DNA from: JBFJKD01 sp041600415
Lineage (GTDB): Bacteria; Pseudomonadota; Gammaproteobacteria; Pseudomonadales; Porticoccaceae
Direction of reading: 5' to 3'
NCBI GenBank assembly: GCA_041600415.1
Contig: JBFIKF010000001.1
Location: 310,001-374,000, forward strand
DNA length: 64,000 nt
Of the stretch, positions 33,091 through 41,533 are shown one piece after another. The notes under the pieces are model-generated. The model ran no database searches, had not been told where the DNA came from, and worked only from the letters and a program-made list of their open reading frames with translations. How positions within the stretch are numbered: position 1 is the first letter of the stretch; the number at the start of each line of letters is the position of its first letter. The position numbers and the translations under genes are program-made.

Positions 33091-33762
33091 ATGCCGCTTG
33101 CCCTGTTTGACCTTGACAATACCCTTATCGCTGGTGACAGCGATTACGCTTGGGGCCAGTTTCTGGTGGCAGCGGGTAAAGTCGATCGTGCGGCGTACAC
33201 CCGCGCCAACCAGCAATTTTTTTCCGATTATCAGGCTGGCAAGCTGGATATTGGCGAGTATTTACGTTTTGCGCTGGCTCCCCTGGCACGCCTTGATCCA
33301 CAGGAGCTCGCCGCGTTACATGCTCAGTTTATGCGCGAAGTGATTAGCGCCATGTGGCTGCCCCGCGCGGAGGCGTTATTGGACCGGCATCGCGATGCCG
33401 GGGATGAATTGCTGATCATCACGTCCACCAATCGGTTTGTGGTAGAACCGATCTGTCGACAGCTGGGTGTGGAGGCCGTGATCGCAACTGAACCAGAGAT
33501 GCGCAATGGACGGTTTACCGGGGCTGTGGTTGGTCGACCGAGCTTTGGTGAGGGTAAGGTAGTGCGTTTACAGCAATGGTTGTCCGCCCGGGCTGAGCGG
33601 GCGGAAAACCCGCTACTGGGCAGTTTTTTTTACAGCGATTCCATCAACGACCTGCCGTTATTGCAGGCGGTGGATAACCCCGTTGCCGTCGACCCGGACG
33701 CCGCGCTGCGGGAGATCGCCATGGGTAAGCGGTGGCCCGTTATCAGTTTGCGCGCCCCCTGA
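33091..33762 (+). CDS. HAD-IB family phosphatase (SerB-like)
   Basis: A 223-residue haloacid-dehalogenase phosphatase. Motif I is LFDLDNTLIAGDSD with the nucleophile Asp, motif II is LLIITSTNRF, the conserved Lys follows in GEGKVVRL, and motif III is FFYSDSINDLPLLQ. The subclass IB cap matches phosphoserine phosphatase relatives, including bacterial histidinol-phosphatase-type HAD proteins; the real substrate is unclear. ATG 33091 begins the homologous part; the frame is open from 32968 without family similarity. It is divergent from rppH. Confidence 0.88.
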   Translation: MPLALFDLDNTLIAGDSDYAWGQFLVAAGKVDRAAYTRANQQFFSDYQAGKLDIGEYLRFALAPLARLDPQELAALHAQFMREVISAMWLPRAEALLDRHRDAGDELLIITSTNRFVVEPICRQLGVEAVIATEPEMRNGRFTGAVVGRPSFGEGKVVRLQQWLSARAERAENPLLGSFFYSDSINDLPLLQAVDNPVAVDPDAALREIAMGKRWPVISLRAP

Positions 33763-33841
33763 GTTGGCGGCAGTTGTGTTTGGCCAAATCGGACTGAAGC
33801 GTCTATGATCCGTGCCTTTAATCCTCTGGGAAACCGCCGTT

Positions 33842-34636
33842 ATGCTGACCTACCCCGTCATTGATCCCCTGGCGTTTGCGGTGGGTCCGGTGCGCGTGCA
33901 CTGGTACGGCATTATGTACTTGCTGGGATTTCTGGCGGCCTGGTTGATTGCCATGCGGCGCAGCGGGCGTGCCTGGTCGCCAGTGCGTCGCCCGCAGGTT
34001 GAAGATCTGGTGGTTTACGGGGCTTTTGGTGTGATCATTGGCGGTCGCTGTGGCTACGTTCTGTTTTACAATGTTGACAAGTGGCTGGCGGATCCCCTGT
34101 GGCTGTTCCGTATCTGGGAAGGCGGTATGGCATTTCACGGTGGCCTGCTGGGGGTGATCGCCGCCATCTGGCTGTTTGCGCGGCATATACAACAGCCGTT
34201 TCTCGCCGTCGCAGATTTTGTCGCACCTCTCGCCCCCATCGGGCTGGGACTGGGTCGCATCGGCAATTTTATCGGTCAGGAACTGTGGGGCCGTGAAACG
34301 TCCAGACCCTGGGGTATGGTGTTCCCGGCAGATCCGGAGCAGCTGGTACGCCACCCCTCGCAACTTTATCAGGCCGGACTGGAAGGTGGGGTACTGTTCC
34401 TGTTGCTGTTTTTTTATTCGCGCCGACCGCGACCCGTCGGCGCTGTCGGCGGCATGTTTCTGCTGTTTTATGGTCTGTTTCGCTTTGTGGTGGAATTCGC
34501 ACGACAGCCGGACGGTCATATCGGCTATGATTTGTTTGACTGGGTGACACGGGGGCAGCTATTGAGTTTGCCGATGATTGTTATCGGCACCCTGATGCTG
34601 GGTTGGAGTTATTGGCGGGCGGGGCGGCGCCTCTAA
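33842..34636 (+). CDS. lgt: prolipoprotein diacylglyceryl transferase
   Basis: A 264-residue inner-membrane enzyme that attaches diacylglycerol from phosphatidylglycerol to the lipobox Cys of prolipoproteins. It has about seven membrane helices, with VHWYGIMYLLGF, GGRCGYVLFYN, WEGGMAFHGGLLGV and the Lgt signature LGRIGNFIGQELWGRETSRPWG, followed by HPSQLYQAGLEG and FRFVVEFARQPDG. ATG 33842 was chosen over an alternative start at 33812 because the usual N-terminus begins here. thyA follows after 70 bases. Confidence 0.96.
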   Translation: MLTYPVIDPLAFAVGPVRVHWYGIMYLLGFLAAWLIAMRRSGRAWSPVRRPQVEDLVVYGAFGVIIGGRCGYVLFYNVDKWLADPLWLFRIWEGGMAFHGGLLGVIAAIWLFARHIQQPFLAVADFVAPLAPIGLGLGRIGNFIGQELWGRETSRPWGMVFPADPEQLVRHPSQLYQAGLEGGVLFLLLFFYSRRPRPVGAVGGMFLLFYGLFRFVVEFARQPDGHIGYDLFDWVTRGQLLSLPMIVIGTLMLGWSYWRAGRRL

Positions 34637-34706
34637 ACGACATCGGTACAGGGTTGGCGCGACGAAAAAGCGGGGCGCGAGTTTGACAATAATCCAAGGG
34701 TGAGCG

Positions 34707-35540
34707 ATGCAGCAGTATCTTGATTTAATGCGCCATGTGCGCGATCACGGCGTCAAAAAAACGGATCGCACCGGCACCGGAACCGTCAGCGTGTTTGGCT
34801 ATCAGATGCGGTTCGATCTGGCGCAGGGCTTTCCACTGGTTACCACCAAAAAAACCCATCTCAAGTCAATCATTCACGAGCTGTTGTGGTTTTTAAAGGG
34901 CGACACCAACACCCGTTATCTGACCGACAATGGCGTCAGCATCTGGAACGAATGGGCTGACGAGCAAGGCAACCTCGGTCCGGTGTACGGCAGCCAATGG
35001 CGTTCGTGGCCGGGCCCGAACGACGCCAGTATCGATCAAATTGCCGAGTTGATTAGTCAACTGCGTACCCGTCCGGATTCCCGGCGCCTGATTGTCTCCG
35101 CCTGGAATCCGGGCGCGCTGCCCGACGAAAGCCTGTCTCCACAAAAGAACGTGGAACTCGGCCGTATGGCTCTGGCGCCGTGCCACACCTTTTTTCAGTT
35201 TTACGTGGCCGAAGGACGTTTGTCGTGTCAGCTCTACCAGCGCAGTGCCGACGTGTTTCTGGGGGTGCCGTTCAATATAGCGTCCTACGCCTTACTGACG
35301 CTGATGGTGGCGCAGGTGGCCGGTTTGCAGGCGGGGGAGTTTATTCACACTTTTGGCGACGCCCATCTGTACCTCAATCATCTGGAGCAGGCGGAGTTGC
35401 AACTGAGTCGACAACCCTACTCGCTGCCGCAGATACGCATTAATCCGGAGGTAAAAGATATTTTCGCGTTTCGCTACGAAGATTTTGCGCTGTCCGACTA
35501 TCAGTTTCACCCACACATTTCCGCGCCGATCGCGATCTAG
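34707..35540 (+). CDS. thyA: thymidylate synthase
   Basis: A 277-residue enzyme that methylates dUMP to dTMP using 5,10-methylene-tetrahydrofolate, releasing dihydrofolate. Blocks seen are DRTGTGTVSVFGYQMRFDL, FPLVTTKKTHLKSIIHELLWFLKGDTN, GPVYGSQWRSW, the nucleophile Cys in MALAPCHTFFQFYV, QLYQRSADVFLGVPFNIASYALL and GDAHLYLNHLEQ. ATG 34707 follows AAGGGTGAG. folA lies eight bases downstream and recycles the dihydrofolate, the classic thyA-folA pair. Confidence 0.98.
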   Translation: MQQYLDLMRHVRDHGVKKTDRTGTGTVSVFGYQMRFDLAQGFPLVTTKKTHLKSIIHELLWFLKGDTNTRYLTDNGVSIWNEWADEQGNLGPVYGSQWRSWPGPNDASIDQIAELISQLRTRPDSRRLIVSAWNPGALPDESLSPQKNVELGRMALAPCHTFFQFYVAEGRLSCQLYQRSADVFLGVPFNIASYALLTLMVAQVAGLQAGEFIHTFGDAHLYLNHLEQAELQLSRQPYSLPQIRINPEVKDIFAFRYEDFALSDYQFHPHISAPIAI

Positions 35541-35548
35541 GGGCCTGC

Positions 35549-36055
35549 ATGCGCCTGGCGATGATCGCGGCACTTTCCGCTAACGGCGTTATCGGCGTAG
35601 GCAATCGATTACCCTGGCATTTGCCGGAAGACCTCAGGTATTTCAAGCGGCATACCCTCGGCAAACCCATCATTATGGGGCGTAAAACATTTGAGTCCAT
35701 TGGTAAAGCGCTGCCAGGGCGCACCAACATAGTGCTAACTTCACGCAAAAACTGGTCGCCACCGGGCGTTGCGATTGTCCCTACTTTTGACGCGGCGTTA
35801 GCGCTGGCAAACCGTGAATTTGAAGAACGGGCCGGCGGCGAAGCGATGGTTATTGGCGGCGAGCAAATCTATCGGCTGGCCTTGCCTCGCTGTTCGCGAT
35901 TGTATTTAACCAGGGTGGCGGTGGTTATCAAGGGAGATGCCTTTTTCCCCGATTTAAACCTCGACGAGTGGCGGGAAACCGCATTGGTAACGGGGCGTTC
36001 CCTGGCCAACGAGCCGACCTTTACCTTTGTGATTCTGGACCGCAAAACGCCCTGA
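35549..36055 (+). CDS. folA: dihydrofolate reductase
   Basis: A 168-residue enzyme that reduces dihydrofolate to tetrahydrofolate with NADPH, the target of trimethoprim. It has IAALSANGVIGVGNRLPWHLPEDL (with the active-site acidic residue), KPIIMGRKTFESIGKALPGRTNIVL and VIGGEQIYRLALPRCSRLYLT. Length fits chromosomal FolA. It follows thyA closely and ends before a 246-base gap leading to the TonB2-type operon. Confidence 0.97.
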   Translation: MRLAMIAALSANGVIGVGNRLPWHLPEDLRYFKRHTLGKPIIMGRKTFESIGKALPGRTNIVLTSRKNWSPPGVAIVPTFDAALALANREFEERAGGEAMVIGGEQIYRLALPRCSRLYLTRVAVVIKGDAFFPDLNLDEWRETALVTGRSLANEPTFTFVILDRKTP

Positions 36056-36301
36056 TAAAATAATTAATAGTTATGTTGGCCATGAATCTGGATTGCGCTT
36101 TGTCAGCGGCTGCATTAGGCTTACATCCCTAAAGGCGGAAGGTTCTACCGTTTGGTAAATAAAGAGTCCTATCGGTCGATTTTGGTGCAAGCCTTCTGCA
36201 GATAATACGTTTGCGTCGCAGGGCGCGCTGCAGGATAAGCTGATATCGCGGTGGATAGTCTGGTGGTAAAGGGTGTCGATACAATTAAAGACGAGGAAAT
36301 T

Positions 36302-37084
36302 ATGAGAAGACAAACGAGTGCCGTGGCGGGAGCTTGTACTGCCGTATTTATGGGGGTGCTGGCCTCCGGGTGGAGCGTCGCCGCCGAAGTAGACTCGGTG
36401 CTCAAGGCTGGCGCGGACAAAACCGCGGCCGCCAAGGCGTCCCAGCAGAGGATTGATCAAACTGCTGACAAAACCTACGATCTGCTGCAGGAATTTCGAA
36501 CCGTCAACAAGCAAATCGAAGGGTTGCAGGTTTACAACTCGCAGCTGGAAAAACAGGTGCAGAACCAGCTCCAGATCATGCAGGACATCAACGAATCCAT
36601 CGAAAACGCCACCGTCATTGAACGTCAGATCATGCCGTTGTCGATAAAGATGCTGGACGCCCTCACGCAATTTGTCGAGCTGGATATGCCCTTTCTCAGG
36701 GCAGAGCGTCTCGCGGCCATAGAGCAGGTACGCCGCAATCTGGATTCGGCGCGATTCAGCAGCGCGGAAAAGTTTCGTCAGATTCTGGAACTTTACGATA
36801 TCGAAAGCCAGTACAGTCAGACCATTGATCAGTACAGTGGTATTCACGAAGTGGACGGCCAGGAGCGGCAAGTGACTTTCCTGCGGGTCGGTCGCGTTGC
36901 GCTGCTTTATCAAACGTCGGATCAAAGCAAAACCGGTGCCTGGAACAAGCGCTCCGGTGCCTGGGAGGCACTTGGTGCGGGTGACTACCGCAGCGCCACC
37001 GCCAACGGTATTCGTATAGCCAAAAAACAGGCAGCACGAGATATTATCAAACTGCCGATCGTGGCACCGGAGACCGCACAATGA
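36302..37084 (+). CDS. DUF3450 periplasmic coiled-coil protein of the TonB2-type system
   Basis: A 260-residue exported protein with a signal peptide (about 1-26, SVAAEV) and a long helical coiled coil (QQRIDQTADKTYDLLQEFRTVNKQIEGLQ, QLEKQVQNQLQIM), then a more compact C-terminal half (VTFLRVGRVALLYQTSD). DUF3450 proteins sit at the head of TonB2 clusters in Vibrio, Shewanella and relatives, where they are thought to act in the periplasm with the energy complex. ATG 36302 follows GAGGAA. The stop overlaps the ttpC start (ATGA). Confidence 0.88.
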   Translation: MRRQTSAVAGACTAVFMGVLASGWSVAAEVDSVLKAGADKTAAAKASQQRIDQTADKTYDLLQEFRTVNKQIEGLQVYNSQLEKQVQNQLQIMQDINESIENATVIERQIMPLSIKMLDALTQFVELDMPFLRAERLAAIEQVRRNLDSARFSSAEKFRQILELYDIESQYSQTIDQYSGIHEVDGQERQVTFLRVGRVALLYQTSDQSKTGAWNKRSGAWEALGAGDYRSATANGIRIAKKQAARDIIKLPIVAPETAQ

Positions 37085-38439
37085 AAAATACAACGTATGT
37101 ATTGTTTGCGTGTGTGCTGGCGGCGACTTCGGCCTGGGGTGAAGACAAGGCCAAATCCCTTGATGAATTGTTGCGCCTGGTGCAGAGCGCCAAGGTTAAT
37201 GAGTCGCGGGAACACAGTCAGCGGGAAGCGGAGTTTCGCAAGGCGAAAGATCAACAGGCGCAGTTGTTGAGCAATGCCAAGGGTCTAAAAGCCGCTGAGG
37301 AGCGCCGCAGCGATCAGTTGGAAAAGAGTTTTGCGGACAACGAAGCACGCATTGACGTGCTGCGCGCGCAACTGGACAAACGACTCGGTACGCTCAAAGA
37401 GTTGTTTGGCCATTTAACGTCCGCGGCGGGGGATGCCCGGGCGTCCCTGGAGCAGTCAGTGGTCAGCGCTCAGTACCCTGGCAGGACGGCATTTCTCGAT
37501 GACCTTATCGCCAAGATGAGTAGCAATACCAAGCTTCCGTCCCTCGCGGAAATCGAACGGCTGTGGTACGAAATCAATCGGGAAATGGTCGCTTCCGGGC
37601 AGGTGGTCAAATTCCCGGCCAAAGTCATTACGGTCGAGGGCGAGCAGATAACCACCGAAGTGGTGCGTATTGGTGTGTTCAATCTGGTAGCGGATGGCCA
37701 GTACCTGGGTTACACGCCCACCACCGGGGTGCTCGCCGAGTTGGCCCGGCAACCGCGCGCGTTAACTGGGGGCGCCGCGGATTTGCAGACCGCCACCGAG
37801 GGTTTCACTCGGGTAGGAATCGATCCCACCGGACCCAGTGGCGGCGGGTTGTTGAACGCGCTGATCGATACCCCCACCCTGGTTGAAAAATGGCATCAGG
37901 GCGCCGAGGTAGGTTACATCATTACTGGCGTGGGAGCGTTTGCGATTGTGCTCGCCGTATGGCGGTTGTTGGTGCTGCTGGGGATTTCCCGAAAAGTTAA
38001 TGCCCAACTTAATAACCCCGAGGCCAGCACGGACAACCCCCTGGGGAGAGTGTTGAAAGTGGCGGAAGCCCACCCGGGGTCCGATGCGGAATCCACCGAA
38101 CTGCGCTTGCACGAAGCCGTATTGAAGGAGCGGCCGGCCATCGAAACCGGTCTTAACCTGCTGAAAATTATCGCCATGGTGGCACCTCTCCTCGGTCTGC
38201 TCGGGACGGTTACCGGCATGATCGTGGTGTTCCAGCAAATCACCATATTTGGCGCCGGGGATCCGAAAATGATGGCGGGCGGTATTTCTCAGGCGTTGGT
38301 CACTACCGTGCTTGGCCTGGTGGTGGCGATTCCCACGGTGTTGATGCATACCTTTGTCAACGGTTATGCGCAGCGGGTGTTGCACATACTGGAAGAGCAA
38401 AGTGCTGGCATCGTCGCCCAGAAAGTAGAGGGCAACTGA
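37081..38439 (+). CDS. ttpC: TtpC-like MotA/TolQ/ExbB-family protein
   Basis: A 452-residue inner-membrane protein. A signal-like N-terminus (1-20) is followed by a long periplasmic coiled coil (about 25-120: SQREAEFRKAKDQQAQLL) and a beta-rich stretch, then three membrane helices of the ExbB/TolQ channel with KIIAMVAPLLGLLGTVTGMIVVFQQI and MAGGISQALVTTVLGLVVAIPTVLMH. This large two-part ExbB is the hallmark TtpC of TonB2 systems. It starts at ATG 37081, overlapping the DUF3450 stop; exbB follows two bases after its stop. Confidence 0.93.
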   Translation: MKNTTYVLFACVLAATSAWGEDKAKSLDELLRLVQSAKVNESREHSQREAEFRKAKDQQAQLLSNAKGLKAAEERRSDQLEKSFADNEARIDVLRAQLDKRLGTLKELFGHLTSAAGDARASLEQSVVSAQYPGRTAFLDDLIAKMSSNTKLPSLAEIERLWYEINREMVASGQVVKFPAKVITVEGEQITTEVVRIGVFNLVADGQYLGYTPTTGVLAELARQPRALTGGAADLQTATEGFTRVGIDPTGPSGGGLLNALIDTPTLVEKWHQGAEVGYIITGVGAFAIVLAVWRLLVLLGISRKVNAQLNNPEASTDNPLGRVLKVAEAHPGSDAESTELRLHEAVLKERPAIETGLNLLKIIAMVAPLLGLLGTVTGMIVVFQQITIFGAGDPKMMAGGISQALVTTVLGLVVAIPTVLMHTFVNGYAQRVLHILEEQSAGIVAQKVEGN

Positions 38440-38441
38440 AC

Positions 38442-38969
38442 GTGTACGCACTGCTGGAAGCCTGGGAAGGTGTCACGCATTTTATGGAAATGGGAGGGCT
38501 GGTGCTGTGGTTTATCGCCGCCCTGGTATTTGTGCTGTGGACCCTGATCTTTGAGCGTTTCTGGTATTTTCGTACGGCATTGAAGGCCGACCTGGTGCGG
38601 GCGGTGCATGCGTGGGAAGCGCGCCCGGAGCGCAAGTCCCGGCGCGCTCACCATGTGCGCGAGGCGTTGGTAAGTGAGGTGACTCTTAAGATCGACCAGT
38701 TTATGCCCTTGATCAAAACCCTGGTGGCGTTAGCGCCGCTGTTTGGCTTACTGGGTACTGTGACCGGGATGATAAAAGTGTTTGAGATTATGGCGATTAC
38801 CGGCGGCGGCGACGCCAAGTCGATGTCCAGCGGCGTATCCATGGCGACCATACCCACTATGTCGGGCATGGTCGCGGCGATTTCCGGGGTGTTTGGGTTA
38901 ACTTATCTGGAACGCTTCGCCAGGCGCGAAAAGGCGCTGTTGGAAGATAACCTGACGATGGATCACTAG
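38442..38969 (+). CDS. exbB: ExbB-type proton channel subunit
   Basis: A 175-residue MotA/TolQ/ExbB-family protein with three membrane helices: GGLVLWFIAALVFVLWTLIFERFW near the start, then the conserved TLVALAPLFGLLGTVTGMIKVFE and SMATIPTMSGMVAAISGVFGLTYL. With ExbD it uses the proton gradient to drive TonB. Translation starts at GTG 38442, two bases after ttpC. Length is short, as usual for ExbB2. Confidence 0.94.
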   Translation: MYALLEAWEGVTHFMEMGGLVLWFIAALVFVLWTLIFERFWYFRTALKADLVRAVHAWEARPERKSRRAHHVREALVSEVTLKIDQFMPLIKTLVALAPLFGLLGTVTGMIKVFEIMAITGGGDAKSMSSGVSMATIPTMSGMVAAISGVFGLTYLERFARREKALLEDNLTMDH

Positions 38970-39021
38970 CGGTTTAACAGGCGCACCGGTTAACACGCGC
39001 GTCACACTGTCGAGACAAATA

Positions 39022-39423
39022 ATGCGCAGAAGTAACGAGCAACCCAGCGAACAGGCTCAGGCCATTGATCTGACGCCGATGCTGGATGTGGTTTTTATCA
39101 TGCTCATTTTTTTTATCGTCACGGCATCGTTTATCAAGGTGCCGGGTGTCGATGTCGAGCGGGTGGAAACGGTGTCGGCGGTCAATAAAAAACCCGGGAT
39201 TCTGGTTGCTATCAACGCCAACAACGAGATATGGATCGACAAGTCTCCAGTAAAAGAAGAGGCTGTTAAATTGCAGTTGCTGCGCCTCTATACTGAAAAC
39301 CCCAAGGGTGGTCTGGTGATACAGGCGGACAGCGATGCCTACGTGGAAAAAGTGGGGCTAGTGGCCGATCTGGCGCGGGAAGTGGGTATCCTCGATATTT
39401 CAGTGTCGACATTAAACGAGTAG
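39022..39423 (+). CDS. exbD: ExbD-type biopolymer transport protein
   Basis: A 133-residue inner-membrane protein with a cytoplasmic N-terminus, one membrane helix carrying the proton-relay Asp in DLTPMLDVVFIMLIFFIVTASF, and a periplasmic domain (FIKVPGVDVERVETVSA, GLVIQADSDAYVEKVGLVADLAREVGI). It pairs with ExbB to power TonB. The gene sits 52 bases after exbB and seven before tonB. Confidence 0.95.
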   Translation: MRRSNEQPSEQAQAIDLTPMLDVVFIMLIFFIVTASFIKVPGVDVERVETVSAVNKKPGILVAINANNEIWIDKSPVKEEAVKLQLLRLYTENPKGGLVIQADSDAYVEKVGLVADLAREVGILDISVSTLNE

Positions 39424-39430
39424 TGGTGGT

Positions 39431-40042
39431 ATGAATATCGCCTCCAGATTGAGCGTCTCCTTTGTTCCGGGACTGTTGGTTACCTTCCTGCTATTCGTGC
39501 TGATGTACGTGTTGATTCTGAACAGCAACACGGCGCTGGACGAGCGGGCGCAGCGCAAAATTGCGGACATCTGGCAGCCCGAGCGGGAACTGACTGAGAA
39601 TATAAAAGAGGTCAAGCCGGAGAAACCCGACGAGCCGGATCAGCCGCCGCCGGAGTTGCCCGAGCAAAATGTGGATATTGACGTACCTCTCGATGCAGTG
39701 AGCATTGCCGCACCCGCTGTCGTCGGCACTCTCGACATCGGGTTGGGCGGCGGTTTTGCACGGGACACCGATTATATTCCGGTCTACGTTCCCCAGCCGA
39801 CCTATCCGCGCCGTGCCCAGTCTCGCGGTGTTAGTGGGTATGCGGTGGTGGAAGTCATTATTACCGCCGCCGGGGGCGCGCGGGATCCGCGCTTGATTGA
39901 GGAGTCGCCGGAGAACTACGGGTTTGGTTCGGCGGCGTTGCGGGCGGCGAACAAGTTGAAGTACAACCCTCGGGTCGTCGACGGCAAGGCCGTGGAAGTA
40001 CCGGGTGTGCTGTATAAATTTTCCTTTCAAATAGAGAACTGA
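39431..40042 (+). CDS. tonB: TonB2-type energy transducer
   Basis: A 203-residue protein with an N-terminal membrane anchor (VPGLLVTFLLFVLMYVLIL), a short Pro/Glu-rich linker (EVKPEKPDEPDQPPPELPE) and the C-terminal TonB domain (PVYVPQPTYPRRAQSRGVSGYAVVEV, FGSAALRAANKLKYNPRVVDGKAVEVPGV) that touches TonB boxes of outer-membrane receptors. The short linker is typical of TonB2. It is the natural candidate to drive the receptor encoded at 3577-5709 (inference). Confidence 0.94.
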   Translation: MNIASRLSVSFVPGLLVTFLLFVLMYVLILNSNTALDERAQRKIADIWQPERELTENIKEVKPEKPDEPDQPPPELPEQNVDIDVPLDAVSIAAPAVVGTLDIGLGGGFARDTDYIPVYVPQPTYPRRAQSRGVSGYAVVEVIITAAGGARDPRLIEESPENYGFGSAALRAANKLKYNPRVVDGKAVEVPGVLYKFSFQIEN

Positions 40043-40055
40043 TAGCGGTGCATGC

Positions 40056-41435
40056 ATGGTAAAAATTAACCGCTTCGCAGACATTATCGCTCGGTGCGGC
40101 GCAACCAGCGTCGCGGTGCTTGTGATCGCCACGGCACTGTCTTTGCCGCCGGTCAATACACCACTATTGGGCTATTTGTCAGTGCGTGCTCACGCTGCTG
40201 ACGAAGAAAATCGTAAATATGCGGATGTGCAAACGCGCAAACGCCATGCAGTGGGGCAAGTGTGTGGCAAAAAGCTGGAGGAAGCGCAACCACTGATAGA
40301 GGCGGAGCGTTGGGCGCAGGCGCAAACGGTGCTGGAGAGCGCGCCGGCCAAGGCGTGCCAAACCAGTTACGAAAAATCCCAGGTGTGGAATTTTCTCGGC
40401 TATGTGTATTACGCCCGCGACCGCTTTCGGGATGCGATCAATGCCTATAACAAGGTGATCGCAGAGCCGGAAACCGATGAGCAGTTAAAAACTAATACGC
40501 GCTACACCGTCGCCCAGTTGTATTTTATGTTGGAGGATTACAGCAACGCTGCCAAATATCTGGAACAGTGGATGCGAGAATCCGATAACGTGGGTGTCGA
40601 TGGTAAAGTGCTGCTGGCCCAGGCGTATTACCAGCTCAACCGCAAGAATGAGGCGCTGCGCTATGTGGAGCAGGCCATTGGCGAGTGGGAAAAAAAGGGT
40701 AAAACCCCCAAGGAAAACTGGTGGGGTTTGCAGCGTGTCATCTATTATGAAAAGAAAGATTACCGGCAGGTGGTCGCGATTCTCAAAAAAATGATCAAGC
40801 ACTACCCCAAGTACAGCTACTGGCGCCAGCTCGGCGGAATGTACGGTGAGCTGGATCAGGACCTCAATCAACTGGTGGCCATGGAAGTAAGTTACCTGGT
40901 GGGCAATCTCAATAAGGAACAGGAGCTGCGTGGATTGGCGTCGCTGTTTATTGGTGCCCAGGCGCCCTATCTGGCGGCGAAGGTGCTCGACAAGGGGATT
41001 AAGGACGGGGTGGTAACGGCAAACGCGAAAAACCTGGAAATGCTGGGGCAGGCGTGGCAGTTGGCGCAGGAGTCAAAACGGGCGCTGACGGTATTTGAAA
41101 AGGCCTCCAGCCTGTCCGACAAGGGAGAAATTTCCGCCCGCCTCGCGAGTGTTTATCTCGATCTCGGCGAGGATGGCGATGCGGTCAGGTCGGCGCGCAC
41201 CGCGCTGAACAAGGGTGGCCTCAAGCGTAGCGATTTAGCTTATATGGTGCTTGGCAGCGCTCAGCTGAATTTACATTGTTACGACGATGCACGCCGCGCG
41301 TTTGTCGAAGCAGCGAAAGACAAACGCAGTGCCAGGTACGCCAATCAGTGGATCGAATACGCTGATCGCGAAGGGGATCGCCGCGACCGCTTGCGGGAAA
41401 GCGGTGCCAAGCTGGCGGGGTGCCAGAAGGCCTGA
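40056..41435 (+). CDS. TPR protein of the TonB2-type operon
   Basis: A 459-residue exported protein with a signal peptide (about 1-47, RAHAADEE) and repeated helical hairpins of tetratricopeptide type, for example VWNFLGYVYYARDRFRDAINAYNKVI, YTVAQLYFMLEDYSNAAKYLEQ and YMVLGSAQLNLHCYDDARRAF. Such TPR proteins close TonB2 operons in Vibrio and Shewanella, where they support TonB2-dependent uptake. It begins 14 bases after tonB and ends the six-gene unit, convergent with ilvD. Confidence 0.87.
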   Translation: MVKINRFADIIARCGATSVAVLVIATALSLPPVNTPLLGYLSVRAHAADEENRKYADVQTRKRHAVGQVCGKKLEEAQPLIEAERWAQAQTVLESAPAKACQTSYEKSQVWNFLGYVYYARDRFRDAINAYNKVIAEPETDEQLKTNTRYTVAQLYFMLEDYSNAAKYLEQWMRESDNVGVDGKVLLAQAYYQLNRKNEALRYVEQAIGEWEKKGKTPKENWWGLQRVIYYEKKDYRQVVAILKKMIKHYPKYSYWRQLGGMYGELDQDLNQLVAMEVSYLVGNLNKEQELRGLASLFIGAQAPYLAAKVLDKGIKDGVVTANAKNLEMLGQAWQLAQESKRALTVFEKASSLSDKGEISARLASVYLDLGEDGDAVRSARTALNKGGLKRSDLAYMVLGSAQLNLHCYDDARRAFVEAAKDKRSARYANQWIEYADREGDRRDRLRESGAKLAGCQKA

Positions 41436-41533
41436 TATCAATCCCGGACTGGAACTCCCAGTGCCGAACGCGGGACCTCCAGACTAACGCATTCCGCCGG
41501 ATTCCCAGAGTGTAAGCACTTCCATCTCAGGAT

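Noticed and set aside
36071..37093. 340-codon open frame antisense to the DUF3450 gene
   Set aside because: It is the mirror of a clearly supported operon gene; no homology or ribosome site.
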